This document shows positions 60,641-64,000 of a DNA stretch of 64,000 nt, in pieces (the stretch's first letter is position 1; the number at the start of each line of letters is the position of its first letter). Both the position numbers and the translations under genes were made by a program. The stretch comes from Trematomus loennbergii (Eukaryota; Chordata; Actinopteri; Perciformes; Nototheniidae). Under the pieces are notes generated by a model. It was not told the origin of the DNA and did no database searches. It saw nothing but the letters and a program-made list of their open reading frames with translations. Where the stretch lies: contig JAAOOA010000366.1 in the NCBI GenBank assembly GCA_012861695.1, forward strand, positions 159,001-223,000, read 5' to 3'.

Positions 60641-61620
60641 GGGCTGCGTTTCACTTCGGTTAAATGGATTCCTTGCGTCCCTCACTTGCGTCGTTTCCCT
60701 GTGACTAGTCCCTCCCACCAGGGAAGCATGGAGAGACGCAAGGAAACCACGAGAAGCAGGGAAATGAGTTTTAAGGGCAATGGGACGTCCTTTCCTCCGG
60801 AGCGTCACGTGAAGCGACGTCCGTTTGTGATGACGCTGCACAGCTGATCGTCTGACAGCAGCCAGCTCTGTCCCCGTTATTTTCACAAACACCCCCGCCT
60901 CTGTTAGTACACATTTACTGACACAAACATGTGTATCATCTGTTGTAGACCCAAATAAATAAAATAAGAACTAATTCACAAAAAACATAAACGCCATTTA
61001 AAATGTATAAACGAACTATTAGTTTGGTTAATATTGATTACAGTGCACAATATAAATAAAAGAATTGAGAGAAGAAAAAGAGATATGTTATCTATCATCT
61101 ATCACTTAATGACTGACTGAATGGAAATGACAATAAATGAAAATGTAAAACGAAAAAAGCGATCACGAAAATGTTTCCAATAAATGAATGAAATGATTTT
61201 TGTCCACTTTGTTGTTCAGATATATCACATATTTGTAACTAAATGATGCATTAATTGAAACAGAACACAGTATGAACTGAGGAGTGAGTCCCGTGAGTTT
61301 CATGTGTTTTCTTCACTCCGCTGGGAAACTCTGCTCTCATGTCAAGAAGCATCAGATCAGTGCATGCGCTGCACCGTCCAATCAGTGAGCGATACACAGT
61401 AAGGGGGCGGGGCGAGTCTCTGAGGATTTCATCGAAGGATGGTCTGGTGGTTCCTCGATTATAGCTCCTCCATTGTCGCTCCTCGCTCCTCGATCCTCGG
61501 TCCTCCGGCAAAAATAAGGCCATTGGGACGTTACTCAAAATGGCGCAGACAAATCAACTTCCGGTGAGACCGAGACCGAGGAGCGAGGAAATGAAAAATA
61601 AGAGAAGTGAAACGCAGCCC
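60641..61620. mobile_element. MITE-like element, 980 bp, TIR GGGCTGCGTTTCACTTC
   Basis: Exact inverted 17-bp ends at 60641-60657 and 61604-61620. GC-rich near both ends, no transposase. The sister segment at 61935-61965 has the site without it: GGACGGATCGGG then TAGTGACA. Confidence 0.8.
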
Positions 61621-61774
61621 TGGTAGTGACAACTGCAACCCAACTAGGACACTTGACGTCTAGACCGTCTAGGCGGCTGGCCAATATGCGAATATGCATT
61701 GCGCATGCGCGAGTCTTATGATCTTATTAGGTGAGTTAATTATTAGTTGTTAGTTAATTAGGTGAGTCTTATTA

Positions 61775-61965
61775 GGATATTAATGCCATACATTTTTGCA
61801 TACATATGTATTCAGTATGATAGCTGTCTAACAGAAGTTAAATCCATTTCTCACTTATTCTGACAATGTACTTAACCCCAAATAAAAGAACCCAATTGGC
61901 GGACCATCTCGCACATGCGCAGTACCGATCGGGCAGGCGAACGGATCGGGTAGTGACAGCTGTCA
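61775..61965. repeat. Duplicated segment, copy 2 (unoccupied site)
   Basis: Matches 60320-60640 plus the flank after 61620 (TAGTGACAACTG against TAGTGACAGCTG), without the 980-bp element. Confidence 0.8.
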
Positions 61966-61994
61966 TAGTTCGTTTAGAAATCCTAGAAACACTT

Positions 61995-62130
61995 TATGAA
62001 CAGGGTTGGGAGGGTTACTTTGTAAATGTAATCAGTTACTGATTACTGAATACATGGCTCTGAAAGCATCCGAATACAGTTACAGTTACGTGTTTTAAAA
62101 AAGTAACGTAATCAGATTACTTTCTTTATC
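61995..62130. repeat. Common fish repeat end (GTAACG/ATTAC-rich)
   Basis: CAGGGTTGGGAGGGTTACTTT, then GTAATCAGTTACTGATTACTG (landmarks) and AAGTAACGTAATCAGATTAC. This is a terminus type widespread in fish genomes. Only one end is visible here. Confidence 0.55.
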
Positions 62131-62240
62131 CATCACAGATGAGAAAATAATAAAACAAATACAAAGAGGAAACAATTTGATATGTCTACCATTTATTTTA
62201 GGAGTATTAATATTTTTTCAGATAGGATCATACATTTACA

Positions 62241-62660
62241 AAACATCACCATGTTTTTATTTAACAAATTAATCTACAATAAATCCTAATCTTATATTAT
62301 AAAACATCACCATGTTTTTATTTAACAAATCAATCTACATTAAATCCTAATCTTATATTATAAAACATCACCATATTTTTATTTAACAAATTAATCTACA
62401 ATAAATCCTAATCTTATATTATCAAACATCACCATGTTTTATTTAACAAATTAATCTACAATAAATCCTAATCTTATATTATCAAACATCACCATGCTTT
62501 TATTTAACTAAATAATCTACAATAAATCCTAATCTTATATTATCAAACATCACCATGTTTTTATTTAACAAATTAATCTACAATAAATCCTAATCTTATA
62601 TTATCAAACATCACCATGCTTTTATTTAACTAAATAATCTACAATAAATCCTAATCTTAT
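62241..62660. repeat. 61-bp tandem array, seven units
   Basis: AAACATCACCATG recurs at 62241, 62302, 62363, 62424, 62484, 62545 and 62606 (spacing 60-61). Units are nearly identical, with a G/A change at one site and ACAAATT/ACTAAAT variants. The unit start resembles family R (29195, 59025), so the array likely arose from it. Confidence 0.9.
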
Positions 62661-62737
62661 GGTCCTATATTGAACAAACTATGCCTATCTGCGGCCTATC
62701 TACAGTATGCCTATTTTTGGCCTATCTACAGTTGAAT

Positions 62738-63488
62738 CTATCTGTGGTTGAAACCAGGGCGAGGTGTTTCTGGATCCATTTTTCTTGGGCTCCTCAGTCT
62801 CTCGTTTATGCGGTTCCTAATTTTATGCCACTGGTCCGTGGTCAGGCCTGGGAACCGACGGGAGACACTGGACTCAAGTGTCTGCCTCACATTGAGGGGA
62901 AGAGGCATTTTCCCTTTGCTCCCACTCCAGTTGGTGACTTTTGCCAAGTTCCCATATGACTCAAATGGCAACATGGCCATGAACATATCCCCCGCAAATT
63001 TCTCTGGGCGATGCTGTCCACTGCGAAAGCAGTCCTCGAAGAACTTGTCCTCGCGATCCGCGGAAACTGCCCTGAGGAGGGTGGGCGCATCAGGTGTGTG
63101 CGACGGTCGTGGTATTTCTTCCGACCGGAAGAGACCGCTTCCAGTGACCGCTGGAATTGGCACCTCTGGCTGTAGAGGCTTTGGGTCTGCGTCTCCCACA
63201 GGTAACTCAAACAGCCGTCGCCTGGATTGGACCTGTGTGTCCAGGTGCTGCTGCAGTTCCAACCTCATGGCAACCTGTGCCACCGTCATGGCAACCCGCT
63301 CCGACTCTGCAGTGCTGTGCCAACCTCATGGCAGCGTGCTCCAACCTCATGGCAGCACGCTCTTCAGTCAGCTCCAACACTTGTGCCTCCGTGGCGGTTA
63401 ACCGGATTTTCAGTGCCCGGATCTCTGCGTCAGGCAATCCGCCAGCCGCACATGAAACAGCCACCGGGAGCACCTTAAGTGTGATGGC
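62738..63488 (-). pseudogene. BEN-domain gene, exon 3 (frameshifted)
   Basis: Acceptor CTATCAG at 63495-63489, stop TAG at 62740-62738, so this is the last exon. The first part forms a coiled coil (IRALKIRLTATEAQVLELTE, then AAMRL repeats). One base too many, or two too few, near 63315-63330 shifts the frame. After it, TVAQVAMRLELQQHLDTQVQ continues the coil. The last 95 residues look like a BEN domain: PEKFAGDMFMAMLPFESYGN...GSKGKMPLPLNVRQTLE...RRFPGLTTDQWHKIRNRINE. BEN domains bind DNA and contribute to chromatin or transcription control. The family call comes from the pattern of conserved residues. Confidence 0.65.
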
Positions 63489-63687
63489 CTGATAGGAAAC
63501 AGAAAAAAAATATGAATACCAGTGGTCACATTTGTATTCCAAAAACGATATGTTAAAACTAATTAATACTTTCTATTTGTATTGAGATATAATAATAATA
63601 ATGAGACCCCCCGCCCCCAAATCAAATCCCAATTCAACCCCTGGGTGTAAGTATTAATGATTGACAATGAGGGCCAATAGTACGTAC

Positions 63688-63765
63688 CGCTTTCTTTTTA
63701 ACCAGTCTGACTTTGCTTGGTTTTTTGGTCGCAGGAGACGGCTTCACCTTTTTTGCAGTGTCCAT
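63688..63765 (-). CDS. BEN-domain gene, exon 2
   Basis: 78 nt with acceptor CCCGCAG and donor GTACGT, phase 0 at both ends. It encodes MDTAKKVKPSPATKKPSKVR and then LVKKKA: a strongly basic linker that may act as a nuclear localisation signal. It starts with ATG and could be an alternative start. Confidence 0.65.
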
Positions 63766-63908
63766 CTGCGGGGCGGACTATAGGAATTAGGAATAAAGAA
63801 TATAACACAATTAGACATAAGCACAAGTGAAATTAACAAATAATCACACATACAGTAGGTCCAAAGGGCAGAGTATAGGTTATTTACAATCAATTTATGT
63901 CAGCTCAC

Positions 63909-63959
63909 CTGTGCAAGAACTTTTCTTCTCTTGCTCTCGTAGAACTTGTTGGAATCCAT
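63909..63959 (-). CDS. BEN-domain gene, exon 1
   Basis: ATG at 63959, 51 nt, donor CAG/GTGAGC, phase 0. It encodes MDSNKFYESKRRKVLAQ, with a basic RRK cluster. The promoter would lie beyond or at the window's right edge, only 41 bases away. Confidence 0.65.
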
Positions 63960-64000
63960 TATAAGTTCTTCTTAGTTCTCTCACAAATAAATGATGTGCG

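Noticed and set aside
62241..62660. CRISPR-like regular repeat
   Set aside because: Units abut without unique spacers and the context is eukaryotic; it is a tandem satellite.
62748..63401. 217-residue plus-strand frame opposite the BEN gene
   Set aside because: The minus strand shows a start, two splice pairs in phase and a domain; the plus frame has none of these.

Overview
This window is eukaryotic nuclear DNA, almost certainly from a teleost fish. It is AT-rich and intron-rich, packed with L2/Rex1-type LINEs, a gag-protease LTR element, hAT-, Tc1- and TTAA-targeting DNA elements, and long (GT)n microsatellites. It carries a fish-type NLR (NLRC3-like) gene with its characteristic 171-174 nt LRR exons. 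Nothing looks bacterial; there are no operons, ribosome binding sites or CRISPR arrays. The species cannot be fixed from the sequence.

Left part (1-28.6 kb): a patchwork of segmental duplications. Block N (1-799; 6349-7146), block A with a (GT)n tail (800, 7147, 15808, 19933 and a fragment at 26955) and an AT-rich block D (2950; 8294) recur. A 4.1 kb segment (Rex1 piece, TTAA element X, TTAA element Y, block A, L2 3' end) is duplicated in tandem at 13255-17372 and 17371-21485. A full-length 5 kb L2 LINE (20830-25870, minus) sits beside the block A microsatellite, and two related copies without it (8028, 27338) preserve the empty site. Right after the L2 come two tandem copies of the 5' exons of an NLR gene.

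Middle (28.6-37.3 kb): the large first intron region of the NLR locus. It holds a dispersed repeat family R, a stretch of palindromic repeats (31.8-32.8 kb), and an LTR retrotransposon (33319-37018, minus) nested in fragments of an older LINE. The retroelement has two LTRs, a tRNA-Pro-type primer binding site, gag and protease. In place of reverse transcriptase and integrase it has a Gly/Arg-rich linker and zinc knuckles that look like the host protein CNBP.

NLR gene (plus strand, about 26.2-53.3 kb): short Ser-rich N-terminal exons, a degenerate RING exon, a FISNA-NACHT exon (Walker A and B intact, three 1-nt frameshifts), six LRR exons and a short basic C-terminal exon. The exon phases fit from RING through to the last LRR, so this is one gene, but as sequenced it cannot make a full protein. 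Its LRR introns are loaded with LINE, X, Y, Tc1 and MITE insertions, several of which have empty counterparts in sister introns.

Right part (53.3-64 kb): several well-bounded DNA transposons (two with 8-bp target duplications), a second rearranged copy of family R, a 61-bp tandem array, and on the minus strand a three-exon gene with a coiled coil and a C-terminal BEN-like domain. Pieces of family R lie beside and inside that gene, so it may belong to a mobile element. One-base shifts recur in unrelated genes across the window, so either decay or uncorrected assembly indels could explain them.
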